From: Pseudomonas veronii
GTDB taxonomy: Bacteria > Pseudomonadota > Gammaproteobacteria > Pseudomonadales > Pseudomonadaceae
Assembly: GCF_001439695.1 (NCBI RefSeq)
Contig: NZ_JYLL01000011.1
Span: 112,094 to 176,093, forward strand
Reading direction: 5' to 3'
DNA: 64,000 nt
Positions within the stretch are counted from its first letter, which is position 1. Each line of letters opens with the position of its first letter. The notes beneath the pieces were generated by a model. The model searched no databases and had not been told where the DNA came from. It saw only the letters and a program-made list of their open reading frames with translations. The position numbers and the translations under genes are program-made. This document shows, piece after piece, positions 51,137 through 59,583 of this stretch.

Positions 51137-52483
51137 TTAGAGAAACCAGCGGTATTCCCGCGCGTTGATCTCCTGCTGAAACGCCAAGTGGTCCTGGCGT
51201 TTGTTCTCGCAGTACACGTCGACAAATTCCGCGCCCAGCTTATCGCGCAATACCGCTTGATGTTGCATGGCGCGCACGGCCTCGAGCATTTCCAGGGGGA
51301 AGTCGGTGCCGCTGTTGCGGTCGTCGTTCAGTGGGGCGATGGGTTCGCGCTTGGCGTCAAGCCCATGCTCCAACCCCACCAGAATCGCCGCCAACACCAG
51401 GTACGGGTTGGCATCGGCGCTGGCCAGGCGGTGTTCGATACGCAGGTTGCGCGGGTCGGACTCGGGGATGCGTACGCACGCATCGCGGTCTTCGAAGCCC
51501 CAGCTGGCACGGGTGGCGGCGTTGACCGTACCGCCCAGGCGGCGGAAGGCGTTGTGGTTCGGCGAGAAGATCGGCATGCAGTGCGGCAGCAACTCCAGGC
51601 AACCGGCCACGGCGTGGCGCAGGGGTTGCTGTTGATGGGCCGCGAGTATGTTGTTGCCGGCGCCGTCGTACAGGCTGACATGCACATGCATGCCGCTGCC
51701 GGGGAATTGCAGATAGGGCTTGGCCATGAAGCTGGCGCGGTAGCCGTGCTTGAGCGCCACGCCACGGGTGCTGCGGCAGAACAGGGCGGCCCAGTCGGCA
51801 GCGCGCAGGCCATCGTCCAAGTGGCCGAAGTTGATCTCGAACTGGCCGGGGCCGAGTTCTGCGGTGATCACCGTGATGTCGATGCCTTGGTCTTTGGCGG
51901 TTTGCGCCATATCGTCGAGCACCTCGCTGAAGCGCGACAGTCGCTCGATATGCAGGTTGGGCTGGTCGTCGGCGTCGTTACTCAGCGGGTCGCGGGCGAA
52001 TTGCGGCAGGCCGTTGTCGAGCTGCTTGTCGAACAGGTAAAACTCCAGTTCAAAGGCCACCACCGGGTGAATGCCTTTGTGGTGCAGGCGTTCCAGGACC
52101 TTGGCCAATACTTCCCGCGGTTCGAATTCGATCGGCGCTTGCGTACCGTCCGAGGTGATCAGCATCTGGCCCAGCGGCTGCGACTCCCAGCTCACCGGCT
52201 TGAGCGTGCCCGGTACCAGGCGGCGGTTGGCGTCGGGGTCGCCGTCGTTGAAGCAGTAATCACCGATCTTGAACAACCCGCCCTGAACCCCCAGCAGCAC
52301 GGCGTTCTGCGGCAGCTTCAAGGGGCCGCCGGCGGCGACTTTTTCCAGCATCTCCACCGGGTAGCGCTTGCCGTAGAAATGCCCGGGGATGTCCAGGGCG
52401 ATCAGGTCGACATAACGCACGTCGGGGTGGTTCTGGCGAAAGCTCCGTACTTCGGCCAGCAGCGTGGAGGAATGGCTTTTCAC
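51137..52483 (-). CDS. Glutamine synthetase-like gamma-glutamylation enzyme (PuuA-type)
   Basis: A 448-residue member of the glutamine synthetase family in the PuuA/SpuI-like branch. ELEFYL near res 135, PGQFEINF near 205, GSGMHVHVSLYD near 257 and NPYLVLAAILVGLEHG near 368 are the ATP and metal-site landmarks. It is shorter at the N-terminus than true GlnA and lacks the GlnA adenylylation Tyr loop as far as I can see, so it probably glutamylates an amine such as putrescine. The start is GTG at 52483 with AGGAG nine bases upstream, partly overlapping the stop of the XRE-cupin regulator. It is the second gene of that operon. Confidence 0.85.
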   Translation of the reverse strand: MKSHSSTLLAEVRSFRQNHPDVRYVDLIALDIPGHFYGKRYPVEMLEKVAAGGPLKLPQNAVLLGVQGGLFKIGDYCFNDGDPDANRRLVPGTLKPVSWESQPLGQMLITSDGTQAPIEFEPREVLAKVLERLHHKGIHPVVAFELEFYLFDKQLDNGLPQFARDPLSNDADDQPNLHIERLSRFSEVLDDMAQTAKDQGIDITVITAELGPGQFEINFGHLDDGLRAADWAALFCRSTRGVALKHGYRASFMAKPYLQFPGSGMHVHVSLYDGAGNNILAAHQQQPLRHAVAGCLELLPHCMPIFSPNHNAFRRLGGTVNAATRASWGFEDRDACVRIPESDPRNLRIEHRLASADANPYLVLAAILVGLEHGLDAKREPIAPLNDDRNSGTDFPLEMLEAVRAMQHQAVLRDKLGAEFVDVYCENKRQDHLAFQQEINAREYRWFL

Positions 52484-52494
52484 GGGTGTAGCTC

Positions 52495-53052
52495 CTAGTT
52501 GTAAACCCACAGCACGCGGGCGGGCAGTTCGGTCAGGTTGGCGTAGCGGCAACGGGCGAAACTGGCCAGGTGGAAGCTGTCGCCTTGGTGCAGGGTGACC
52601 GAGTCGGCTTCCCCTTCCACCCACAGCGTCAACTCCCCCTCCAGCACAAACCCGGCCTGCTCGGCGCGGTCGCTCATGGTCTGCTCACCGCTATTGGCTC
52701 CGGGGGCCAGCAGGCTGTCGAGCATCGAAAACGCACCGTTCATGTTGGGGGAGACCAGGATGTCGGTGATGCCATTGGCGTAATACACCGTGCGCCGCTC
52801 GTTGGGGCGCGTCACCCAGTTGATGGCCTTGGGTTTGCTCAGGCTGTAGAAATAGGTGGTGGGCACGTCAAGGGCGTGGCTGATCGCGGTCAGGTCCGCC
52901 ACGGTCGGGCGTGACAGGCCTCGTTCGACCTGAGACAGGAAACCCACCGAACGCTCGATCTTTTGCGCCAATTGCGCGAGGGTGAGTTTCTTGTACTTGC
53001 GCAGGTCGTGGATCAGGATTGCCAGGGCTTCGAGTTCTTCTTGTTGGTTCAT
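52495..53052 (-). CDS. XRE-cupin transcriptional regulator
   Basis: A 185-residue regulator. The N-terminal XRE HTH (about res 10-65: LRKYKKLTLAQLAQKIERSVGFLSQVERGLSRPTV) is followed by a cupin domain (about 110-180: FVLEGELTLWVEGEADSVTLHQGDSFHLA). This domain pair is typical of PuuR-like regulators of polyamine catabolism. It precedes the glutamine-synthetase-like gene and presumably senses its substrate. The start could be the ATG at 53052 or at 53076; both lie inside TTTCATGAAA-type palindromes and neither has a clear Shine-Dalgarno site, so a leaderless mRNA or a weak site is possible. Confidence 0.85.
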   Translation of the reverse strand: MNQQEELEALAILIHDLRKYKKLTLAQLAQKIERSVGFLSQVERGLSRPTVADLTAISHALDVPTTYFYSLSKPKAINWVTRPNERRTVYYANGITDILVSPNMNGAFSMLDSLLAPGANSGEQTMSDRAEQAGFVLEGELTLWVEGEADSVTLHQGDSFHLASFARCRYANLTELPARVLWVYN

Positions 53053-53103
53053 GAAATTTATTTCGTTAAATTTCATGAAAAATTACAGGATAAATTTCAC
53101 GAG
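53047..53103. promoter_or_regulatory. Three operator-like sites at exact 24-bp spacing
   Basis: TTCATGAA-type palindromes are centred at 53051.5, 53075.5 and 53099.5 (TTCATGAA, TTCATGAA within TTTCATGAAA, and TTCACGAG), i.e. 24 bp apart each time. TCATGAAATTT (53049-53059) and AAATTTCATGA (53068-53078) also form an 11-bp inverted repeat. They cover the start region of the XRE-cupin gene, so autoregulation is likely. Confidence 0.6.
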
Positions 53104-53260
53104 GGCAATAGGTTTGTGCTGCTCAAAACCACTAACGGCACCATCCTCGAGATCACCCCGGTCAAGCGATAATCCGCTGGCAACGTCTGCTTTTTTTCGG
53201 GTTACTGAGGTAAGGTGACCGGCTGCAATGGCCGCGTTACCTTCATGGAATGAGAGCAGG

Positions 53261-54454
53261 ATGCTTGCCACCCTAAGACACTACCCCCGCACAGTGAAGC
53301 TGTTGCTGTCCGCCACGTTGATGTTGACGCTGGCCAAGGCGATCACCTTTCCGTACCTGGTTATCTACCTCACCCGGCACTTTGCCCTGGACATCACCCA
53401 GGTCGGCCTGGTGATCGGCAGTTCGCTGATCGTCGGTTCGTTGCTCAGCGTGTATGGCGGGTTTCTCGTCGATCGCATCAGCAGCTATCGGTTACTGCTG
53501 GGCTTGAGTGCGCTGTTTGTCGTGGGCTTTATCGGTACGGTGCTCGCGCAGACTATCTGGGCGTTCTATGGCTGCCTGATCCTGATCAACCTGGCTTACG
53601 CGGTCATCGATATTGCGATCAAAGCCGGCTTTGCCAGCCTGTTGCCGGAAGACGCGCGCAGTGAGGTGTTTTCCATCAAGTACACCCTGACCAATATCGG
53701 CTATGCGGTGGGGCCGTTCTTTGGTGCGATGGTGGCCAGGCTGGATATCAGCTTGCCGTTTATGCTGTCGGCGCTGTTGGGGGCGGGTTTTTTCCTGCTG
53801 TACTGGCGCTGGGGTGATCGTGCGCTGGCCACTGTCGATGCCACGCAAAAGCCGGTGTCATTCCTGGCTGTCGGCCGCGTGCTGTTGAAGGATCGGCGCC
53901 TGGTGTGCTTCACCGTTGGCGGCGTGCTCAGTGCGGTGGTGTTCGGCCAGTTCACGGCTTACCTGTCGCAATACCTGGTGACCACCACCACAGCTGAATA
54001 CACCTACAAGGTCATCAGCGCGGTGCTTACGACGAACGCCGTGTTGGTGATTGCCTTGCAATACGTGATCGGTCGGCGCATCTCGCACCGTTACCTGAGC
54101 CAGTGGCTGATCTTCGGCTTGAGCATGTTCATGCTGGGGTTGATCGGCTTTGCGCTGTCCACCAGCGTACTGTGGTGGGTGCTGGCGATGGCGGTGTTTA
54201 CCGTGGGGGAAATCGTCGTGTTCCCGGCCGAGTACATGTTTATCGACCGCATTGCCCCGGACCACCTGCGCGGCATGTATTACGGCGCGCAAAACCTGTC
54301 CAACCTCGGCGCCGCACTGGGGCCGGTGCTGTGCGGGTTGGTGTTGGCCAGCCTGCCGGCGCATTACATGTTCTACATGCTGGGGGCGTTTATCGTCGGT
54401 GGCGGGGTGTTCTATTTCATGGGTGCGAGGCTGAAGGCAAGTCATCCAGAGTGA
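53261..54454 (+). CDS. MFS transporter (MdtH-like)
   Basis: A 397-residue twelve-span major facilitator protein. VGLVIGSSLIVGSLLSVYGGFLVDRIS near res 48-74 and PEDARSEVFSIKYTLTNIGYAVGPFFG near 128-154 are typical of the MdtH group of drug:H+ antiporters. The start is the ATG at 53261. Its 3' end overlaps the convergent DUF1652 gene by 38 bp. It lies divergent from the XRE-cupin operon, but the promoter regions are about 200 bp apart. Substrate unknown. Confidence 0.83.
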   Translation: MLATLRHYPRTVKLLLSATLMLTLAKAITFPYLVIYLTRHFALDITQVGLVIGSSLIVGSLLSVYGGFLVDRISSYRLLLGLSALFVVGFIGTVLAQTIWAFYGCLILINLAYAVIDIAIKAGFASLLPEDARSEVFSIKYTLTNIGYAVGPFFGAMVARLDISLPFMLSALLGAGFFLLYWRWGDRALATVDATQKPVSFLAVGRVLLKDRRLVCFTVGGVLSAVVFGQFTAYLSQYLVTTTTAEYTYKVISAVLTTNAVLVIALQYVIGRRISHRYLSQWLIFGLSMFMLGLIGFALSTSVLWWVLAMAVFTVGEIVVFPAEYMFIDRIAPDHLRGMYYGAQNLSNLGAALGPVLCGLVLASLPAHYMFYMLGAFIVGGGVFYFMGARLKASHPE

Positions 54455-54689
54455 GTTTGCCCAGGTGGTTGCTGTGCAGCTCGTAGCGTAATTCTTCGAC
54501 CATCTTGTCCACTTCTTGCGGGGTCTGCAGCCGATTGGTGCTGATCCCGGTGACCACCAGGTCGACCCGGCCGGTTTCGGCGTCGAAGACTTTGAGGGTC
54601 AGCGACGCGTCCCGGCACAGGGTGAATTCGCACGTCAGCGGCGACAGGCCTTCTTCGATGCAATTTCGCAATTGAGACAGGGTAAACAT
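54417..54689 (-). CDS. DUF1652 family protein
   Basis: A 90-residue protein of the Pseudomonas-specific DUF1652 family: LRNCIEEGLSPLTCEFTLCRDASLTLKVFDAETGRVDLVVTGIST. It is soluble, with no signal peptide, and function is unknown. AAGGA precedes the ATG at 54689. The 3' end overlaps the MFS gene tail-to-tail by 38 bp. Confidence 0.88.
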   Translation of the reverse strand: MFTLSQLRNCIEEGLSPLTCEFTLCRDASLTLKVFDAETGRVDLVVTGISTNRLQTPQEVDKMVEELRYELHSNHLGKLTLDDLPSASHP

Positions 54690-54819
54690 GCTAATTCCTT
54701 CCGGGTGTGGAATACGACGACACAGGATCGAAAGCCTGTGCCCACCTCAGGAAGGTTAAGCATTACACCTAGGCGCAATAAGGCGAATTCGCACTAGCCG
54801 CACTAGTGCATTTGCACTT

Positions 54820-56316
54820 TCAGCGCTTGTTTTTCAGACGCAGTTCACCGGCGAACAGCCCGCGCTCACGGGCCCAGACGATCGCTGCACTACGGCTATG
54901 CACCCCCAGTTTGGAATACACCGTGGCCACATGGTTACGCACCGTGTTGGGCGCCAGCTTCAGGCGCGAGGCGATCTCTTTGTCGGCCAGGCCTTCGCAA
55001 ATCAAACCCAGCACATCGCGCTCGCGGGTGGTGAGGTCGGTGAAGGCAATTCCCGGCACATTGGGTCGGTTGGCGCCTTTGGCGTTGGCCAGCTTTTCGA
55101 TCAGGGTCTGGCTGAACCAGGAGGCGTCCTGCATCACTTCTTCGATGGCCGCCACCAGCTCCAGCTCCGAGCGCTTGCGTTCGGTGATGTTCATCAGCAC
55201 CAGCAGGTAGCAGGGCACGTCCTGGATGCTCACGGTATCGGCGGACACCACGCAGTCGATCACCTCAGCGCCTTTCTTGCGCACCTTCAGATCCAGCCCG
55301 TCGAGGTTGCCGGCTTTTTCCAGAGTGGCGAACAACTGCGCACAGGCTTGGGCGCTGTCGATGAAGTCGATGTCTTCGATGGCTTTGCCGATCAGTTCTT
55401 CACTGGTGTAGCCGGTAATGCTCATGAAGGCTTCGTTGATATCCACCACCTGACGGTTGTCGGCGTTGCACACCAGGGTTGGCACCGGCGTCAGTCGGAA
55501 CGACTTGGCGAAGCGCTCCTCACTCTGGCGCAGGGCGATTTCTGCCTTGCGCCGCGGTTCCAGGTCGGTGAAGGAAAACAACATGCAGTCTTCCTCGTTC
55601 ATGTCCAACGGCTGGCCGGCCACGATCACCAACTTGCTGCTGCCCTCGGGCAATCGCAATTCGGCCTGCATCTGCGGGATGGTCGCGCCTTCGGCCAGGC
55701 GCTGGATGGCCAGGTCCTTGCGCTCGGCGTGTTCCAGCACGTCCAGTTCATACACCGAGCGGCCGATCACTTGGTCGCGGTTATAGCCGGTCATCTCCAG
55801 AAAGCCCTGGTTGACCTTGATATAGCGCAGGTCGCTGAGGCGACAGATCACGGCGGGCGCGGGGTTGGCGTTGAAGGTTTTTTCGAAGCGCTGCTCGGCA
55901 CTCGCCCATTCGGTGGCGTCGCTGAGGATCAACACCAAAAGCTCCGGTTCGCCGCGTGAATCGGTCAGCACCAGGCTGCGCAGGCGATGGACCCAACTGC
56001 GCTCGTCGTCGCCGGTGGGGCTGACTTCCACGATCACGTCGCTGAACGCTTCGCCGGCCGCCACCCGGCTGAGCGGGTAGTTGTCCGGCAACAGCGGGTG
56101 GTTATTGCGATAGCGCAAGGCGAACCGCTCGGCATAGGCCTGATTGTTGGCGCCCAGGTGTTCGACCGCGCTGACCCCGTGCATGGTCAGCGCGGCCTCG
56201 TTGGCCCAGAGGATGGTTTGGTCGAGCTCGGCCAAAATCACCCCGTCGGACAACCCGGAGATGATCTGCTGCAATTGGCGGCGGTTGGTTTCTTTGGCGA
56301 GGACGTCCTGGCTCAT
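54820..56316 (-). CDS. PAS-containing LuxR-type transcriptional regulator
   Basis: A 498-residue regulator without membrane segments. Three or more PAS modules are recognisable: about res 10-125 (ISGLSDGVILAELDQTILWANEAAL), 135-240 (NPAPAVICRLSDLRYIKVNQGFLEMTGY) and 275-390 (TPVPTLVCNADNRQVVDINEAFMSITGY). A LuxR HTH ends the protein (LTTRERDVLGLICEGLADKEIASRL, NHVATVYSKLGVHSR). AGGAG lies ahead of the ATG at 56316. It is a stand-alone cytoplasmic sensor-regulator; no kinase or target is adjacent. Signal unknown. Confidence 0.88.
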   Translation of the reverse strand: MSQDVLAKETNRRQLQQIISGLSDGVILAELDQTILWANEAALTMHGVSAVEHLGANNQAYAERFALRYRNNHPLLPDNYPLSRVAAGEAFSDVIVEVSPTGDDERSWVHRLRSLVLTDSRGEPELLVLILSDATEWASAEQRFEKTFNANPAPAVICRLSDLRYIKVNQGFLEMTGYNRDQVIGRSVYELDVLEHAERKDLAIQRLAEGATIPQMQAELRLPEGSSKLVIVAGQPLDMNEEDCMLFSFTDLEPRRKAEIALRQSEERFAKSFRLTPVPTLVCNADNRQVVDINEAFMSITGYTSEELIGKAIEDIDFIDSAQACAQLFATLEKAGNLDGLDLKVRKKGAEVIDCVVSADTVSIQDVPCYLLVLMNITERKRSELELVAAIEEVMQDASWFSQTLIEKLANAKGANRPNVPGIAFTDLTTRERDVLGLICEGLADKEIASRLKLAPNTVRNHVATVYSKLGVHSRSAAIVWARERGLFAGELRLKNKR

Positions 56317-56501
56317 GGTTTCTCCTGGGAATGGGCGCATGCGAGTTACGACACCCAGGCTGCGCGATAGTGCAGCGCAACTGCCCCGTGCGATCTGGCG
56401 CACGCTGCTGTTGCGCACGGCGCTGAGCGTTTCCTTTCTTCACCTGCCGCGTTGAATGGGTAAAATGCCGGCTTTTTACGCGTATCCCGCAAAGGTGCAT
56501 C

Positions 56502-57122
56502 TTGAACGCAGGCAAATTCGTCGGCTTGTTATTACTCACTTCGCTGCTGGCGGCCTGCGGCACCTCGCCACCCCGCACGCCCAACGACCTCTGCGGCATC
56601 TTTCGCGAAAAGGCCGACTGGTACGACGCCGCCCAAGTCACCCAAAAGCGCTGGGGCGTGCCGATCCAGTTGCCGTTCGCCATCATGTACCAGGAATCGG
56701 CCTTCCGGCAGGACGCCAAGGCTCCGCGTAACTACCTGTTGTGGATCATCCCCTGGGGCCGCGTCTCCACCGCCGCCGGCTATGCCCAGGCCAAGGATGA
56801 AGTGTGGAACGACTACCGCAAAAGCACCGGCCGCAGCGGCGCCAGCCGTCAGGACTTCGACGACGCCATCGACTTCGTCGGTTGGTACATGGACAAGACC
56901 TACACCATCAACGGCGTTTACAAGTACGACGCCTACGGCCAATACCTGAATTACCACGAAGGCTGGGGCGGCTATCGCCAGCGCACCTACGCCAGTAAAG
57001 CCTGGCTACCCCCCGTGGCCAGCAAAGTGCAGGCCCGCTCGCAGCTGTATGCGCAGCAATATGCGGGTTGCAAGAATGATTTGGGGCGTGGGTTCTGGAG
57101 CCGGTTTTGGCATTGGTTGTGA
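56502..57122 (+). CDS. Lipoprotein with lysozyme-like (SLT) domain
   Basis: A 206-residue lipoprotein starting at TTG, with AAAGG a few bases upstream; no in-frame ATG is available before the signal peptide. The lipobox LAAC puts the modified Cys at residue 19. The body shows FAIMYQESAFRQDAKAPRN with a likely catalytic Glu at E65, and GYAQAKDEVWNDYRKSTGR, as in transglycosylase SLT-like proteins of pseudomonads. It would act on peptidoglycan from the outer membrane. Single gene. Confidence 0.82.
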   Translation: MNAGKFVGLLLLTSLLAACGTSPPRTPNDLCGIFREKADWYDAAQVTQKRWGVPIQLPFAIMYQESAFRQDAKAPRNYLLWIIPWGRVSTAAGYAQAKDEVWNDYRKSTGRSGASRQDFDDAIDFVGWYMDKTYTINGVYKYDAYGQYLNYHEGWGGYRQRTYASKAWLPPVASKVQARSQLYAQQYAGCKNDLGRGFWSRFWHWL

Positions 57123-57134
57123 GGCCGCTCGTGC

Positions 57135-58022
57135 TCAACGCGGCAATGCTCGATGCTGCATATAGCCCAGCATCTGATCGTACAGGTCAACCCGCCGATC
57201 CCTTTGCAGATCATTGAGGCTGTTCCAGATGGGCGCACTGCGCGCGCTGCTCAGGTCGATATCGGCGAACAGGATTTCCTGGCGATTGGCCGACGCCACC
57301 TTGCCGATAGGCCACCCATTGGTCCCGGCAATCAGCGAACACCCCAGGTAACGGGCATCGCGCTCTTCGCCGATTCGACTGGCGGCGGCAATAAACACGT
57401 TATTGACGTGTGCTGCCGTCATCGTCAGGTAGGACGCCATGCACCGCCCGGCGTCGTCGAACAGCGGGGGCGGCGTCCAGACCCAGTTGTTCAGGCTGCA
57501 AATGATATCGGCACCCTGCTGGCTGAGAATGCGCGGGACTTCGGGAAACCAGATGTCCCAACAGATCAGCATGCCGATCCGCCCGATCGGTGTCTCGAAG
57601 ACTGGAAATCCCGTGTTTCCCGGGGTGAACCACAGCTTCTCCAGGTTCCATAGATGGGCCTTGCGGTACTTGCCGATAAAACCGTCCGGGCCGAGCAGCA
57701 CCGCTGTATTGAATAATTGCGCTCCGTCGATTTCGTTCAGGCCCGCCGCCAGATAGACCTGGTACCGGCCGGCAAAGTCGATCCATGCCCGCAGACTCGG
57801 ACCGTCTGGCACCGCTTCGGCGTGATCGAACGCATCTTTGCGGCTGGAAAAGAAGTAACCGCAGTTGGAAAGCTCCGGCAGCACGATCAGATTGGCGCCG
57901 CCGTTCGCTGCCGCGGCTGCCAGCTCCAGGCTACGTCGCAGGTTTGCGGTACGGTGGTCCACACCGACCTGGGGATCGAATTGCACAACAGAAACACGTA
58001 CAGGGCTTGTGGCTTGGTTCAT
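57135..58022 (-). CDS. Carbon-nitrogen hydrolase (nitrilase family)
   Basis: A 295-residue nitrilase-superfamily amidase. The catalytic triad E50 (LIVLPELSNCGY), K121 (KYRKAHLW) and C154 (MLICWDIWFPE) is complete and at standard spacing. Length and the NCGYFF / RKAHLW / CWDIWFPE motifs put it with the N-carbamoyl- or aliphatic-amidase-like members rather than true nitrilases. It is convergent with the SLT lipoprotein gene. No substrate can be assigned. Confidence 0.88.
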   Translation of the reverse strand: MNQATSPVRVSVVQFDPQVGVDHRTANLRRSLELAAAAANGGANLIVLPELSNCGYFFSSRKDAFDHAEAVPDGPSLRAWIDFAGRYQVYLAAGLNEIDGAQLFNTAVLLGPDGFIGKYRKAHLWNLEKLWFTPGNTGFPVFETPIGRIGMLICWDIWFPEVPRILSQQGADIICSLNNWVWTPPPLFDDAGRCMASYLTMTAAHVNNVFIAAASRIGEERDARYLGCSLIAGTNGWPIGKVASANRQEILFADIDLSSARSAPIWNSLNDLQRDRRVDLYDQMLGYMQHRALPR

Positions 58023-58335
58023 TGTGGGTGATCTCTTTGGATGGTTACCGCCGAAGTGGCTGGCGCTCCATAAGAGGTGATCTGACGGGCGGGAGAAAAT
58101 CGGGCGCTTCCGGTTGAGGTGTCAGTGGGCTCTTGATAGTTCGCTGCCCCTATTCGTGGAGAGAGGTCAGGTCTTTCGGTCCCAGCGAAATTGGATCGAC
58201 ATGCACTAGCATTGGTTGTGAGAACGACACCCGGCGACTGGTACAGACCTGTGAACTCTGACAGTAGGCAGGATGCAGTGAGCTTCTTAAGCTGTTGCGT
58301 GTGCCCTCACGCATTGTTGAAGAAGGAAACTGACA
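58023..58335. other. 313-bp region without a gene
   Basis: Lies between the nitrilase-family gene and the 83-residue gene, divergent. It holds the promoters of both; I see no conserved site, terminator or repeat in it. Confidence 0.6.
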
Positions 58336-58587
58336 ATGAAAAAGTCTGAATTTAGCGCTTACCTTGATAAAGAGATTAATACTGCCCAGGGCCGTATCTC
58401 ATCCAAGGACAGCAAGTCCGATAAGGTCGATTCGGGCCGGGTGGAGTTTTTGACAGCGTTGAAGGATGTTGTCGATGGGAAGCCCCAGCCTAAAAATGTG
58501 GGCGTTGTCGGCGCAGTCAATGACGTGTTGCAGACACTAGGTCTGCTCTCTCGCGACAAAACCTTACTATCCGGCCTTGAGCTTTGA
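58336..58587 (+). CDS. Small protein of unknown function, 83 aa
   Basis: An 83-residue soluble protein (MKKSEFSAYLDKEINTAQGRISSKDSKSDKVDSGRVEFLTALKDVVDGKPQPKN...) with AAGGA well placed before the ATG. It is rich in Lys, Ser and Asp and has a lower GC content than its neighbours, which hints at acquisition. No domain recognised. An imperfect hairpin (GTTGTGGTGAGG ... CCTCACAAC, 58607-58642) lies just downstream. Confidence 0.6.
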   Translation: MKKSEFSAYLDKEINTAQGRISSKDSKSDKVDSGRVEFLTALKDVVDGKPQPKNVGVVGAVNDVLQTLGLLSRDKTLLSGLEL

Positions 58588-58869
58588 GGCGGTGATTGCT
58601 TTTGTTGTGGTGAGGCAATCGTCCCTCCTCACAACGCGTGCCGCCGGTTCAGCTCGGCAGCATGCACTCCAGCGATCAATTCACCGCCCCCTCGATTATG
58701 TTCACCGAGTACGATCTCGAAATAGCGCCTGTGCGCCAGGTGCCGCCCAGCCGGCGGAAACGCCCCGCAGGTTAAAGGGAAATGTCATTGAGCCGACGCT
58801 TCCTACACTTGCCAAACCCACCCAATTCTGGGAAAACCCCAGCCTTTGCGCAGTCAACGAGAGCCCCCC

Positions 58870-59214
58870 ATGAGCGACGAACAACTCCAGATCACCGACA
58901 TCCGCCCCGGCACCGGCAAGGCCGTGGTCAAGGGCGCGTTGATCACCACTCAATACACCGGCACCCTGGAAGATGGCACGGTGTTCGATTCGTCGTGGGA
59001 ACGGGGCAAGCCGTTTCAGTGTGTGATTGGAACGGGCCGGGTGATCAAGGGCTGGGACCAGGGGTTGATGGGCATGCAAGTCGGCGGTGTACGCACATTG
59101 TTCGTACCGGCGCACCTGGCGTATGGCGAACGTTCGATGGGCGCGCATATCAAGCCGAACAGCCCTTTGCGCTTTGAAATTGAATTGCTGGAAGTACTGA
59201 CGCGTGATGATTGA
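58870..59214 (+). CDS. FKBP-type peptidyl-prolyl isomerase
   Basis: A 114-residue single-domain FKBP. VVKGALITTQYTGTLEDGTVFDSSWERGKPFQCVIGTGRVIKGWDQGLMGMQVGGVRTLFVPAHLAYGER contains the complete FK506-binding pocket (Y, D, W and the GxxVI-GW stretch). No signal peptide is seen, so it acts in the cytoplasm. The start is the ATG at 58870; the upstream gap (58588-58869) holds nothing else I recognise. A GNAT remnant begins 9 bp after its stop. Confidence 0.92.
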   Translation: MSDEQLQITDIRPGTGKAVVKGALITTQYTGTLEDGTVFDSSWERGKPFQCVIGTGRVIKGWDQGLMGMQVGGVRTLFVPAHLAYGERSMGAHIKPNSPLRFEIELLEVLTRDD

Positions 59215-59223
59215 GGGCGGCGG

Positions 59224-59472
59224 TTGCACGCCGACCTCGAAGCATGGGCCGTCACGCAGGGTGCCGAGTGGCTGCGCCTGACGGTGGTGGTCGGTAATCG
59301 CAAGGCCGAGCGTTTCTGGCCGAAACTGGGGTATGTGCCGGTGCGTATTCGCGAGGGGATCAGGATGGGGCGACAGCTGAATACGGTGTCGATTCAGGTC
59401 AAGGCGCTGGTGGGTGGGCAGGTGGATGATTACCTGATACGGGTGCCGCTAGATCGACCTGTTGCACCTTAG
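59224..59472 (+). pseudogene. GNAT acetyltransferase fragment (C-terminal half)
   Basis: An open frame of 82 codons beginning at TTG and matching only the C-terminal half of a GNAT N-acetyltransferase: LHADLEAWAVTQGAEWLRLTVVVGNRKAERFWPKLGYVPVR. The acetyl-CoA loop and N-terminal half are missing; the remnant starts directly after the FKBP stop. A typical GNAT domain is 140-160 residues. It is probably a decayed gene left after deletion. Confidence 0.65.
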
Positions 59473-59494
59473 CTGCGGATAGACACATTCAACC

Positions 59495-59583
59495 TGTGGG
59501 AGGGAGCTTGCTCCCGATGGCGATGGTGCAGCTAGAGATAAGCTAACTGCCCCACCGCCATCGGGAGCAAGCTCCCTCCCACA
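59495..59583. repeat. REPIN (group III-type REPs)
   Basis: TGTGGGAGGGAGCTTGCTCC at 59495 faces GAGCAAGCTCCCTCCCACA ending at 59583, the GAGGGAGCTTGCTCCC REP variant, about 50 bases apart. It marks the start of the mgtA upstream region. Confidence 0.88.
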
